A stretch of DNA of 28,940 nucleotides from JAMDEO01 sp963775295 (GTDB lineage: Bacteria > Actinomycetota > Thermoleophilia > RBG-16-64-13): positions 1-28,940 of the forward strand of contig CAVZIK010000003.1 in NCBI GenBank assembly GCA_963775295.1. Reading direction: 5' to 3'. Every line of letters begins with the position of its first letter. Positions within the stretch are counted from its first letter, which is position 1. Below the pieces are notes generated by a model. That model was not told the origin of the DNA and made no database searches. It saw only the letters and a list, made by a program, of their open reading frames with translations. This document shows positions 1 to 7,943 of this stretch, in pieces. A program made the translations under genes and the position numbers.

Positions 1-56
1 CTTTGGGCAGAAGCCACCCTGCCGACCGGGTGAGATCCTCGATTGGCCTAAGACCG

Positions 57-1938
57 TCACGGCGCTGAAGACCGTGCTGACCGGCTGGGTCTCCACTGTG
101 CGGAGCGCCGGTGGTGGGCCGGCCCGGCCGTCGAGGTCAGGTTCAGAGCAGTGTTGATGAGGGAAACGTGGTGAAGGCCTGAGGGAAGTTCCCAAGCAAG
201 GTCTCGTTCTCGGGATCGTACTCCTCGGACAGCAGGCCCACGTCGTTTCTAATCTCCAACAGACGCTCGAAGAGGTCCCTTGCTTCTGTGTTCCGTCCCT
301 GCAGGACCAGGTTGTCGGCCAGCCAGAAGGTGCAGGGCAGAAACGCACCTTCGCTCCCCTCGAGCCCATCGACATGCGAGTTGGCCTCCGCCTGGTAGCG
401 TCTCACGAACCCGTTGACGATAAGTTCCTTCCGAATGGCCTCCACGGTACCGATGACCCTGGGATCTGTGGCCGGGAGGAATCCGACCAGAGGGATCATC
501 AGCAACGCCGCGTCGAGCGAAGGCGAACCGTAGAACCAGGTGAACGCCCCGCGGTTTGGGTCGTAGCCCTTCTCGCAGATCTCGCGGTGGATATCCTCGC
601 GAAGCCGCTTCCACGTGTCGACGGGACCCTCCAGTCCGAATCGCTCCACGGACCGCACCGCTCTGTCGGCCGCGACCCACGCCATGACCTTGGAATGGGT
701 GAAGTGGCGGCGCGGACCCCTGACCTCCCATATGCCCTCGTCGGGCTCCTTCCATCGATCCTCGAGAGCCGCCATGAGGTGCTTCTGGAGTCCCCAGGCT
801 GTTGGGTTGCTGGGCAGGCCGGATCGGGCGGACAGATACATGGCGTCCATGACCTCGCCGTACACGTCCAACTGGAATTGCTCTGCGGCCGCGTTGCCGA
901 CCCGGACCGGCTTCGAGCCGCGGAACCCTGGCAGCCACGGCAATTCGATCTCGGTGATCCGGGTCTCCCCGGCCGGACCATACATGATCTGCATGAGCTC
1001 GGGCTGGCCGGCTATGGCCCGGAGCAGCCAATCGCGCCAAGACCGGGCCTCTGCCAGGTAGCCGTTCATCATGAGGGCGTACAGAGCTGAACGTGGCATC
1101 TCTGAGCCAGCAATATCGGTAGTCCCAGTTGCGTCGTCCGCCGATGCGCTCGGGCAAGGAGGTCGTGGGCGCGGCGACTATGCCCCCGGTGGAACGATGG
1201 GTCAAGGCCTTCAGGACGATCGCCGAGCGCACCACCGCCTCTCGCCATTCACCGGAGTATTCGCACCGTCCCGCCCACTCAGTCCACCATCGTTCGGTCC
1301 GTCGCAGAGTCTCAGCGGGGTCCTTCCGCGGGGCTCTTCGTTCATGCGAGGGATGCCAGCTCAGGACGAAGGGGATCGTCTGTGCCTTCGCCGACCTCGA
1401 ACTCGGCTTCGTGGGTGAGGCCGCGGGGCGTCAGATCGACGCCGAAGTCCAGGCGCAACGCATCCGGACCAGCCACGAACTCCAGCCCTTTGCCCATGCG
1501 ATGGACCCAAGGAACGCGCGATCCGTATTCAAAGCGCACGATCGAATTCCATGCTCATGGGGACGCGCCCGCTCAACTCCCTCTACGATTCTGACGATAT
1601 GGGGCCATCGCGTGCTCGGGCACCATGAAATCGATCAGGCGAACACGGCCGTTCGGGGTCTGGAATTCGGTCTCGAGGATCAGCGTCTCCGACCGGATAG
1701 CTGCGGGACGCCTGCAGTGGTCGCCGGTCGGACGGATGCTCCAGTGCCCGTTGTCGTTCGTTCCGAGCAGGGAAGCGAAGCAGGCGGCCGAGTCGAATCG
1801 CGGGGCGCAGAACCAATCGATCGATCCGTCACGACCCACAAGAGCCGCGCTGGCGGTGTCGCCGATGAGCGCATAATCCTCAAGGCGCCGCGGCGATATG
1901 GATGTCGCTCCGGTCCTTGCCCGGGTAGACTCGGTCAT
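57..1938 (-). pseudogene. Glycoside hydrolase family 15 protein (glucoamylase/trehalase-like), frameshifted
   Basis: GH15 enzymes hydrolyse alpha-glucosidic bonds of glucans or trehalose with an (alpha/alpha)6 barrel. The N-terminal domain starts at ATG 1938 with the family's 'EDYALIGD', 'AALVGRDGSIDWFC' and 'RFDS' blocks. The catalytic domain has 'NWDYRYCWLRDATF' (about 1110-1150), 'EPDEGIWEVRG' with the probable general acid (about 735), and 'EEYDPE' before 'LGNFPQAF' with the probable general base (about 215). The frame must be changed at least five times: near 1590-1545 (two or three indels), 1380, 1095 and 165. After the last correction the C-terminus reads 'THVSLINTALNLT', as expected for the family, and ends at the TGA at 57-59, giving about 627 residues, a normal length. 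All domains survive, so this is either a recent pseudogene or an intact gene with consensus errors. Divergent from the MMPL gene. Substrate cannot be read from the sequence; trehalose or maltooligosaccharides are the usual options. Confidence 0.85.
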
Positions 1939-1944
1939 GGCTCC

Positions 1945-1950
1945 ACTATA
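1945..1950 (-). promoter_or_regulatory. Possible -10 box of a leaderless GH15 transcript
   Basis: On the minus strand TATAGT lies six bases before the ATG of the GH15 gene. A start site 6-8 bases after the hexamer would fall on or next to the start codon, giving a leaderless mRNA, which is common in actinobacteria. The GGAG between box and ATG is too close to act as a normal Shine-Dalgarno site. No clear -35 is seen. Confidence 0.35.
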
Positions 1951-2076
1951 CCCATGCCGCCTCGGAGTTCATTCCGGCTTCGCCACAAATTCCCGGTTTC
2001 CGGCTCCGCCCATGCTACGCCATAATGGAAGAGGACCGCAGGGAGTCGGTCGAACGATGCGCCAAGGGGAGATCAC

Positions 2077-4248
2077 ATGACCCTGAAAGCTTCGCCGCGT
2101 TGGGTCCGATCTGTGGTCGGGCTCGTGCTGTTTCTCGTATGGATCGGTATCGCCGGACTCGGCGGGCCCTACTTCGGCCGCATAGGCGAGGTCTCGGTCA
2201 ACGACCAGTCTTCGTACCTGCCTAGTAGTGCCGAGTCCACCCAGGTGCAGAAACGACTCACCGACTTCTTCGGAGGCAGCACCATCCCCGCGGTGGTCGT
2301 GGCTGAGCGGTCCGGTGGTTTGACCGCCGAGGATCGGGCCTGGCTGCAAGCGCAGTCCACGCAACTCCCGCAACAGATCCCGGCCATCTCTGGAGGCGTC
2401 TCGCCGCCCATTCCGTCGGCGGACGGCGAAGCCGCCCAGATGTTCGTGCCGTTGTCCGCTTCGGCCGATGTGAGGACGGGGGTCGCCGAACTTCGAAAAA
2501 GCTTGGAGGGAGCACCACAAGGCCTTGCGGTATACGTCACCGGTGCGGCAGGACTCAGCGCCGACCTGGGCAACGGGTTCGCGGGCGTGGACTGGTTGTT
2601 GCTCGTCGTTGCCGTGGCCGCGGTGCTCGTCATTCTGGTGGCCGTCTACCGATCGCCCCTCCTACCGCTCATGGTGCTTCTAGCTTCCATGAGCGCGCTG
2701 TGCGGGGCGGTGTTGACCAACTTCTATCTGGCCCAGGCCGGCGTACTCAAGATCAACGCCCAGGTGCAGGGCATCCTGTTCATCCTTGTGATCGGGGCGG
2801 CGACCGACTACTCGCTGCTCTACGTGTCGCGCTTTCGCGAGGCGCTGCGGGACAACCGGTCGGCTTGGAGCGCAACGAAGGTCGCCTGGAGGGCATCGGT
2901 CGAACCGGTCATCGCCTCGGGCGGCACCGTGATCGCCGGAATGCTGTGCCTGCTGCTCTCCGACCTTGCTTCGAACAAGGCCTTGGGGCCGGTTGCCGCG
3001 GTCGGCATCGTCTTCGCGATACTTGTGGCACTGACTTTCGTTCCGGCGATGCTCCTCCTGACCGGACGGGCCGCGTTCTGGCCGCGGCACATCCGATATG
3101 GCAGTCAGCATGCGGAGCAGAACCCGAATGGCGGCTGGGTCAGGATCGCGGGCCTGGTCCGGAAGCGGGCGCGGCCGATGTGGATCGTCGTCGGGATCCT
3201 GCTCGTGCTCGGCTGCGTCGGCCTCACCGGGCTGAAGGCCGACGGTGTTGCAGCAAGCGACCTCGTGCTCGGCACGTCAGAGGCCCGCGACGGACAGAAC
3301 GTCCTCGCGGCCCACTTCCCCGCCGGTTCGGGTCAGCCCGTGCTGGTGATCGTCCCCCAGGCGAAAATGGGCGAGGCGGCCGCCGTGGCCCTCGGGAACG
3401 CCGCAGTCAGCAGTGTCTCGGTGGTCTCGCGAGAATCCCCGAGCGGCTCGATCCCCATCCCGGTCCCCGCGCAAGGACCCCTAGCGGGCGCCACACCCAC
3501 GGTCTCAGACGGCGATGTCATGCTACAACTCACGCTCAAGGACAAGGCGGACTCGCTTGCGGCCGAGCAGGCGGTCACGGACCTCCGCGGTTCGCTCCGT
3601 TCGCTAGACCCGTCGATCGTCGTTGGCGGCCAGACGGCCACCGCTCTCGACTCGAACCTCACCGGGGCGCGCGACCGCAACCTGATAATCCCGGTGGTGC
3701 TCGTGGTCATCACCCTGATCCTGATGGTGCTGCTTCGCAGCGTCGTGGCCCCGTTGCTGCTGACCTTCACCACGCTCCTGAGTTTTGGCACGGCCCTGGG
3801 CGTCTCGAGCCTGCTCTTCAACCATGTCCTCGGTTTCCCCGGCGCCGACCCGACTGTCCCGCTCTACGGGTTCGTCTTCCTGGTCGCCCTGGGCATCGAC
3901 TACAACATCTTCCTTATGACCCGCGTGCGGGAGGAATCTCTGGCCCATGGAACACGGGATGGCGTGTTGCGCGGACTCGTCGCCACCGGCGGGGTGATCA
4001 CTTCCGCGGGAGTCGTGTTGGCCGCGACCTTCGCGGCGCTCTCGGTCATTCCGATCCTATTCCTGGTGCAGCTTGCGATCATAGTCGCCTTCGGCGTGCT
4101 TCTCGACGCACTTGTGGTGCGCGCTCTGTTCGTGCCGGCCCTGGTGCACGATATCGGCGACCGGATCTGGTGGCCCTCGCGGCTCAGCCCTCGCGGGCGG
4201 CGGGCAGCGGCCGGGACGGATGCGGGACGCGACGATAGAGAGATCTGA
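2077..4248 (+). CDS. MMPL-family (RND-type) transporter
   Basis: A 723-residue inner-membrane protein of the MMPL family, proton-driven exporters of lipids and hydrophobic compounds. The RND plan is clear: one N-terminal TM helix (about 11-30), an extracytoplasmic domain (31-168), a five-helix bundle (about 170-330), then the same arrangement again. Each half has the Asp-Tyr pair typical of MMPL proton relay: 'GAATDYSLLYVSRFRE' (D244/Y245) and 'ALGIDYNIFLMTRVRE' (D608/Y609). The start is set by AAGGGGAG five bases before ATG 2077; a CATAAT hexamer at 2021-2026 could be its -10. Unlike the neighbouring GH15 gene it is intact over 2.2 kb. Cargo is unknown and the neighbours do not reveal it. 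No regulator gene is adjacent. Confidence 0.93.
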   Translation: MTLKASPRWVRSVVGLVLFLVWIGIAGLGGPYFGRIGEVSVNDQSSYLPSSAESTQVQKRLTDFFGGSTIPAVVVAERSGGLTAEDRAWLQAQSTQLPQQIPAISGGVSPPIPSADGEAAQMFVPLSASADVRTGVAELRKSLEGAPQGLAVYVTGAAGLSADLGNGFAGVDWLLLVVAVAAVLVILVAVYRSPLLPLMVLLASMSALCGAVLTNFYLAQAGVLKINAQVQGILFILVIGAATDYSLLYVSRFREALRDNRSAWSATKVAWRASVEPVIASGGTVIAGMLCLLLSDLASNKALGPVAAVGIVFAILVALTFVPAMLLLTGRAAFWPRHIRYGSQHAEQNPNGGWVRIAGLVRKRARPMWIVVGILLVLGCVGLTGLKADGVAASDLVLGTSEARDGQNVLAAHFPAGSGQPVLVIVPQAKMGEAAAVALGNAAVSSVSVVSRESPSGSIPIPVPAQGPLAGATPTVSDGDVMLQLTLKDKADSLAAEQAVTDLRGSLRSLDPSIVVGGQTATALDSNLTGARDRNLIIPVVLVVITLILMVLLRSVVAPLLLTFTTLLSFGTALGVSSLLFNHVLGFPGADPTVPLYGFVFLVALGIDYNIFLMTRVREESLAHGTRDGVLRGLVATGGVITSAGVVLAATFAALSVIPILFLVQLAIIVAFGVLLDALVVRALFVPALVHDIGDRIWWPSRLSPRGRRAAAGTDAGRDDREI

Positions 4249-4313
4249 GCCGGTGACATGGTGCTTCGACCTGCCCCCGGTCGACCGAGCGGGCAGCAGG
4301 GCCTCTCATCGGG

Positions 4314-4333
4314 TACAATACCCCCATGGGTAT
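4314..4333 (+). promoter_or_regulatory. -10 box overlapping a CsoR/CstR-like inverted repeat before the FKBP gene
   Basis: TACAAT (4314-4319) is a good -10 candidate about 40 bases before the FKBP start. It overlaps ATACCC-N4-GGGTAT (4318-4333), an inverted repeat with GC-rich core and A/T ends of the form used by CsoR-family repressors (copper, nickel or persulfide sensors). A repressor bound here would block the promoter. The operator reading is inference; no CsoR-family gene is in the window. Confidence 0.35.
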
Positions 4334-4356
4334 ATAAGCACTTGAGGAGATCGTAT

Positions 4357-4833
4357 ATGGAAGCCATGCATGGAGCGGTGGTCACGCTCGCCTATACGCT
4401 CACGCTGGATGACGGAGAGGTGCTCGGCGAGGAAGAAGGCGTCGAGTACCTGCACGGCTTCTACAACATCATGCCGGGGCTCGAAAAGGCGCTTGAAGGC
4501 ATCCGACCCGGAGAACGGCGCGCCGTGGTGCTCGAACCGGCCGAAGGGTACGGCGAGCACGACCCGGAGCGGTTCATCACCGCCCCCATCGACCAGGTGC
4601 CTGACGCCGACGTGCTCAAGCCAGGCATGAGGATCTCGGCCGGCACCGCGCGGGGCCCGGTCGAGTTGACGGTGGCGGAAGTGCATGAAGACACCGTCGT
4701 GTTCGACGCCAACCATCCGCTGGCCGGCAAGCGTTTGAACTTCGATGTCTCGGCGGTCGATGTTCGACCGGCGCTGCGGCACGAACTCACCCAGGGGCAT
4801 CCCGGCCCCGCTGCGTGCAGCACCTATACCTGA
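4357..4833 (+). CDS. FKBP-type peptidyl-prolyl cis-trans isomerase, SlyD-like
   Basis: A 158-residue cytoplasmic prolyl isomerase/chaperone of the SlyD type. It begins with the usual first beta strand ('VTLAYTLTLDDGEVL'), followed by 'GLEKALEGIRPGERRAVVLEP' and 'GYGEHDPERF', which lead into the inserted IF chaperone domain (about 70-130). It returns through 'HPLAGKRLNFDV', a very characteristic SlyD block. ATG 4357 is chosen because GAGGAGA lies six bases upstream; the frame is open further 5' but no family sequence is found there. The C-terminus ('HELTQGHPGP...') keeps the 'HGHP'-like end but lacks the Cys/His-rich metal tail of E. coli SlyD. A possible metal-responsive operator lies just upstream. 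Monocistronic as far as can be seen; the next gene starts 400 bases on. Confidence 0.92.
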   Translation: MEAMHGAVVTLAYTLTLDDGEVLGEEEGVEYLHGFYNIMPGLEKALEGIRPGERRAVVLEPAEGYGEHDPERFITAPIDQVPDADVLKPGMRISAGTARGPVELTVAEVHEDTVVFDANHPLAGKRLNFDVSAVDVRPALRHELTQGHPGPAACSTYT

Positions 4834-4903
4834 GGATGATCGGAGCGGCGCGGTCGCGCCGCCGACTCGAACCTACGCACGGCTACTGCGGTTTACTCTG
4901 CGC

Positions 4904-5083
4904 TCACAGCGGGCCCGACGGCCCTTTCTTGCGTTTCTCCCAAGTCTCCGAGTACACCAGTTCACCCCGTCTTGTCGAGGTACCCGGGCCAGTCGTTCGG
5001 CTCCGGGCGACTGTCAGCCCCTCGGAGAAGGACTGGGCGTGGTCGAAGCGCGGCGTCCCCTTGACGATGACCTCCAGCTCCAG
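4904..5083 (-). pseudogene. WG-repeat protein fragment
   Basis: Within the 400-base gap between the FKBP and protease genes the minus strand reads a 59-residue open stretch containing 'RFDHAQSFSEGLTVARS' and, in a neighbouring frame, 'GYLDKTGELV', then 'YSETWEKRKKGPS'. The order F-EGL-x-VA ... GY-D-TG-LV is the pattern of WG (KWG) beta repeats. Upstream in the same frame is a TAG and no start codon with a ribosome site. This looks like the eroded end of a WG-repeat gene. The rest of the gap shows nothing recognisable. Confidence 0.33.
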
Positions 5084-5236
5084 CTAGACCTTCTCTTCGA
5101 GGCTTGGTACGCGCAGCCTTCCGACACGCAGGTTCTGCGATGGTCGGTTTCTGGGAACAATCCAGAGCGAGCGGCGAGCCGCCTCGGCTTTGCCTGTTCC
5201 CAGCCCTGTTGGCCCTGCTCCGAAAAGAGGATGACC

Positions 5237-6505
5237 ATGTCCCGAAGAAAGAAGACCTTGATCGTGGCGGGAGCGACGATCTCCCTCTTGGTGTTCCTTG
5301 GGGCGGGCTTGGCGATCGGATTGAGCATACGGAACGGCGCCTCCACGGCCGGCTCTTTTCCCCTGCAGGGCGCCGTACTCACACACCTCGAGGACTCCTA
5401 CTACCAATCGGTGGACCCTGCCGCCCTCGAGCAAGACGCCATAAACGGCATGGTCGCGGGCCTGGACGACCCATACACGGTCTATTTCGACCCCGCGCAA
5501 TACGCCAACTTCAGCGGTGAGCTATCCGGCAGCTATAACGGGATAGGTGTGGCCGAGGAGATGGACGGCGGCTTCATCACGACCACGCAGGTCTTCAAAG
5601 GAAGTCCCGCTGCTGACGCCGGCATCGAGGTAGGAGACATCATCGTCTCGGTCGACGGCGTGACGACGGCCGGCCTCTCCCTCGACCAGGTGGTGGCGAA
5701 GATCCAGGGGACGAACGGGACCACCGTCCGATTGGGCATGTACCGACCGCCCGCCGCCTACGTAGCTACAACGACGACGATCACCGTGAGGGCCGCCACC
5801 CCCTCCACCTGTCCGCCACCCCCCGCCAAGGGCTCCGCCGATCTTCCCCCGGGAGGCAGCGATCACGAGTACACGCTCGTCCGCCGGGCGGTCACCGAGC
5901 CCCAGGTGGATAGCAAACTGCTCACCACCAACGGCAAGAAGGTGGCCGACATCAGCCTCTACATATTCTCCACCGGGGCGGCGGACTCATTACGGGCGGC
6001 AGTCAAGAAAGCCATCGAAGCAGACAAAGTGGCGGCGGTCATTCTCGACCTCAGAAACAACGGCGGTGGGTTGCTCAACGAGGCTGTGGGGGTCGCGAGC
6101 ATCTTCATCCCGGATGGAGTGATCGTCACCACCCGCGGTCTGCACTCGCCCCAGCACACCTACGACGCGACCGGAGGGGCGTTCTCGCAGGTCCCGCTCT
6201 ACCTCCTCGTCAACCAGGGCACTGCCAGTGCCTCCGAGATCGTGACGGGAGCTCTTCAGGACCACAAGCGGGCCACCCTCATCGGCGTGACCACGTTCGG
6301 CAAGGGAGTGGTGCAGAGCATCGAACCGCTGCCCAACGGAGGCGCCGTCAAGGTGACGACCGCCGAATACTTCACGCCCAACGGCAGGAACATCAACAAG
6401 ACGGGCATCACTCCCGACGTGGTGGTCGGAGGAAGTCCTTCCACCGCGAACGCTGACGCCCCGCTCCAGGAAGCCTTGAGGCTCATCGGCGAAAACGGCG
6501 GATAG
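5237..6505 (+). CDS. S41 family C-terminal processing protease (CtpA/Prc-like)
   Basis: A 422-residue membrane-anchored serine protease that trims or degrades exported proteins from their C-termini. A TM anchor (8-31) is followed by a helical region (45-95), a PDZ domain (about 100-185, with 'YNGIGVAEE' and 'AGIEVGDIIVSVDG'), a Pro-rich insert (189-210) and the catalytic domain. The Ser-Lys dyad is visible: S331 in 'GTASASEI' and K356 in 'TFGKGVVQ', 25 residues apart as in E. coli Prc. 'VILDLRNNGGGLLNEAV' is the conserved oxyanion-side block. Start at ATG 5237 because AAAGAGG ends six bases before it; an ATG at 5231 is too close to the site. Intact. Followed 147 bases later on the same strand by the YihY-type gene. 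Confidence 0.93.
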   Translation: MSRRKKTLIVAGATISLLVFLGAGLAIGLSIRNGASTAGSFPLQGAVLTHLEDSYYQSVDPAALEQDAINGMVAGLDDPYTVYFDPAQYANFSGELSGSYNGIGVAEEMDGGFITTTQVFKGSPAADAGIEVGDIIVSVDGVTTAGLSLDQVVAKIQGTNGTTVRLGMYRPPAAYVATTTTITVRAATPSTCPPPPAKGSADLPPGGSDHEYTLVRRAVTEPQVDSKLLTTNGKKVADISLYIFSTGAADSLRAAVKKAIEADKVAAVILDLRNNGGGLLNEAVGVASIFIPDGVIVTTRGLHSPQHTYDATGGAFSQVPLYLLVNQGTASASEIVTGALQDHKRATLIGVTTFGKGVVQSIEPLPNGGAVKVTTAEYFTPNGRNINKTGITPDVVVGGSPSTANADAPLQEALRLIGENGG

Positions 6506-6652
6506 CCACTTCGCGTTTGGGGGGGTCGGTTGCCACGAAGGACGCATTCGAGAAAGATCACCGGTGAACTCTGTGACTTGCCTCCGCTTCTTCAGTACCA
6601 CAGGCGGTCATATTGCGCCGCTCGACGCTCACGGGCCCGTCCGGGATCGCCG

Positions 6653-7819
6653 ATGACCCGAGGGCTCAAGTGGGTGGGGTCGCTGCTCTGGTCTGCAGTG
6701 TTGGGCTACCAGAAGCACAACGTCAACCGTATCTCCGGGTCCATCGCGTTCTACGGCATCCTGAGCCTGGCTCCTCTTGCCGTGATCCTGGTGACGATAG
6801 CCGGCTACGCGTTCGGACAGCGGGCGGCCGAGGGCCTCCTGGTGGGTCAACTTCAGCATGCGCTCGGCCAGCAGTCAGCGAGTGCGGTGCAGGAGCTGAT
6901 CGCCAATGCCTACAGGTCCAGGGCCTCAGTCCCTGCGACTGTAGGAGCAGTCTTGGTGCTCATCTATAGTTCGACCAGGCTCATAGGCGACGTGCGAGGG
7001 TCGCTGAACACCATCTGGGAGGTGCCGGGGCGCGGCGGGGGAGGCTTCAAAGGGTACTTCATCGGGAAAGCCGTGGACGTCGCCATGGTATTCGGACTCG
7101 CCGGACTCTTGCTGATCACCCTGGCTGCCGAGATCGCCGCTAACGCGATCACCCGTTACTTCACGGGCGTCCTCCCGTTCTCGGCGGCTATCTTCCAGAC
7201 AAGCACCATTCTGTTCTCGCTGGTGATCGCGACAGCGGTCTTCGTGGTCGTCCTCCGCTTTCTCCCCAACACCCGTCTGGCTCTCCGAGACGTAGCCCTG
7301 GGAGGCTGCATATCCGCCGTCCTCTTTACCATAGGTAACTACGCCCTCGGCTACTACCTGGGAAGGACGAGCCCAGGTTCGATCTTTGGCGCCGCCGGGT
7401 CGTTCGTTCTGATCATGGTGTGGATGTACTACTCGTCGTTAATAGTGCTGTTCGGCGTGGAGATCACCCGGGCGCACTGGGAGCACCACCACAAGGTGAA
7501 CCGGACCGAGTACCAGAGTCGGGGAGGGGATGAAGCCACGGGCGGCGGGACCCGTCCTGTTCCTACTGGTCCCGAACCTCACACGGCGGCTCCTCCGATT
7601 GATCCGGCCCGCGCTGAAGTAGGTGAGACGTCCGGCCATGAGGGACGGAAGAGATCGACCCCGACCGAGCGTCGCGCGCTCACGGCCGCCGCGCTCTCGC
7701 TGTCGGCGCTGGCCGGGCTGACCGTCGGTTACGTGATGGGGACAAGGCACCGGCCGGGGGCGATGCCTGATGACAACTCGCAGCAGCCGGACGGCAACAC
7801 GGAGCAGGACGAAGTGTAA
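6653..7819 (+). CDS. YihY/BrkB family inner-membrane protein
   Basis: A 388-residue polytopic membrane protein of the YihY/virulence factor BrkB family (formerly confused with RNase BN). Family blocks are present: 'RISGSIAFYGILSLAPLAV' in TM1, 'STRLIGDVRGSLNTIWEV' after TM2, and 'GAAGSFVLIMVWMYYSSLIVLFGVEITRA' at the last core helix. Five to six core TM helices run to about residue 280; a Pro/Gly/Glu-rich linker follows, and an extra TM helix ('LTAAALSLSALAGLTVGYVMG') lies near the C-terminus, beyond the usual family end. ATG 6653 is preferred because family similarity begins right after it; the ribosome site is weak. Function in cells is not established. It ends convergently with the cell-wall hydrolase gene, 124 bases away, with no T-rich terminator seen between. 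Confidence 0.9.
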   Translation: MTRGLKWVGSLLWSAVLGYQKHNVNRISGSIAFYGILSLAPLAVILVTIAGYAFGQRAAEGLLVGQLQHALGQQSASAVQELIANAYRSRASVPATVGAVLVLIYSSTRLIGDVRGSLNTIWEVPGRGGGGFKGYFIGKAVDVAMVFGLAGLLLITLAAEIAANAITRYFTGVLPFSAAIFQTSTILFSLVIATAVFVVVLRFLPNTRLALRDVALGGCISAVLFTIGNYALGYYLGRTSPGSIFGAAGSFVLIMVWMYYSSLIVLFGVEITRAHWEHHHKVNRTEYQSRGGDEATGGGTRPVPTGPEPHTAAPPIDPARAEVGETSGHEGRKRSTPTERRALTAAALSLSALAGLTVGYVMGTRHRPGAMPDDNSQQPDGNTEQDEV

Positions 7820-7943
7820 GAGACGCGTCTGTCACCAAAGCGCGGACAACAAGAGGCGAACCGAGCAATCCAGCCCAACGGCTCCCACCGCGCGGCAGCG
7901 TGCGCATCGACTATTCGGTGGAGAGCTCGCTTTCAGCCGGTAC

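Noticed and set aside
2700..4238. 512-residue plus-strand frame inside the MMPL gene
   Set aside because: Arg/Gly/Pro-rich shadow of a well-supported transporter gene in another frame.
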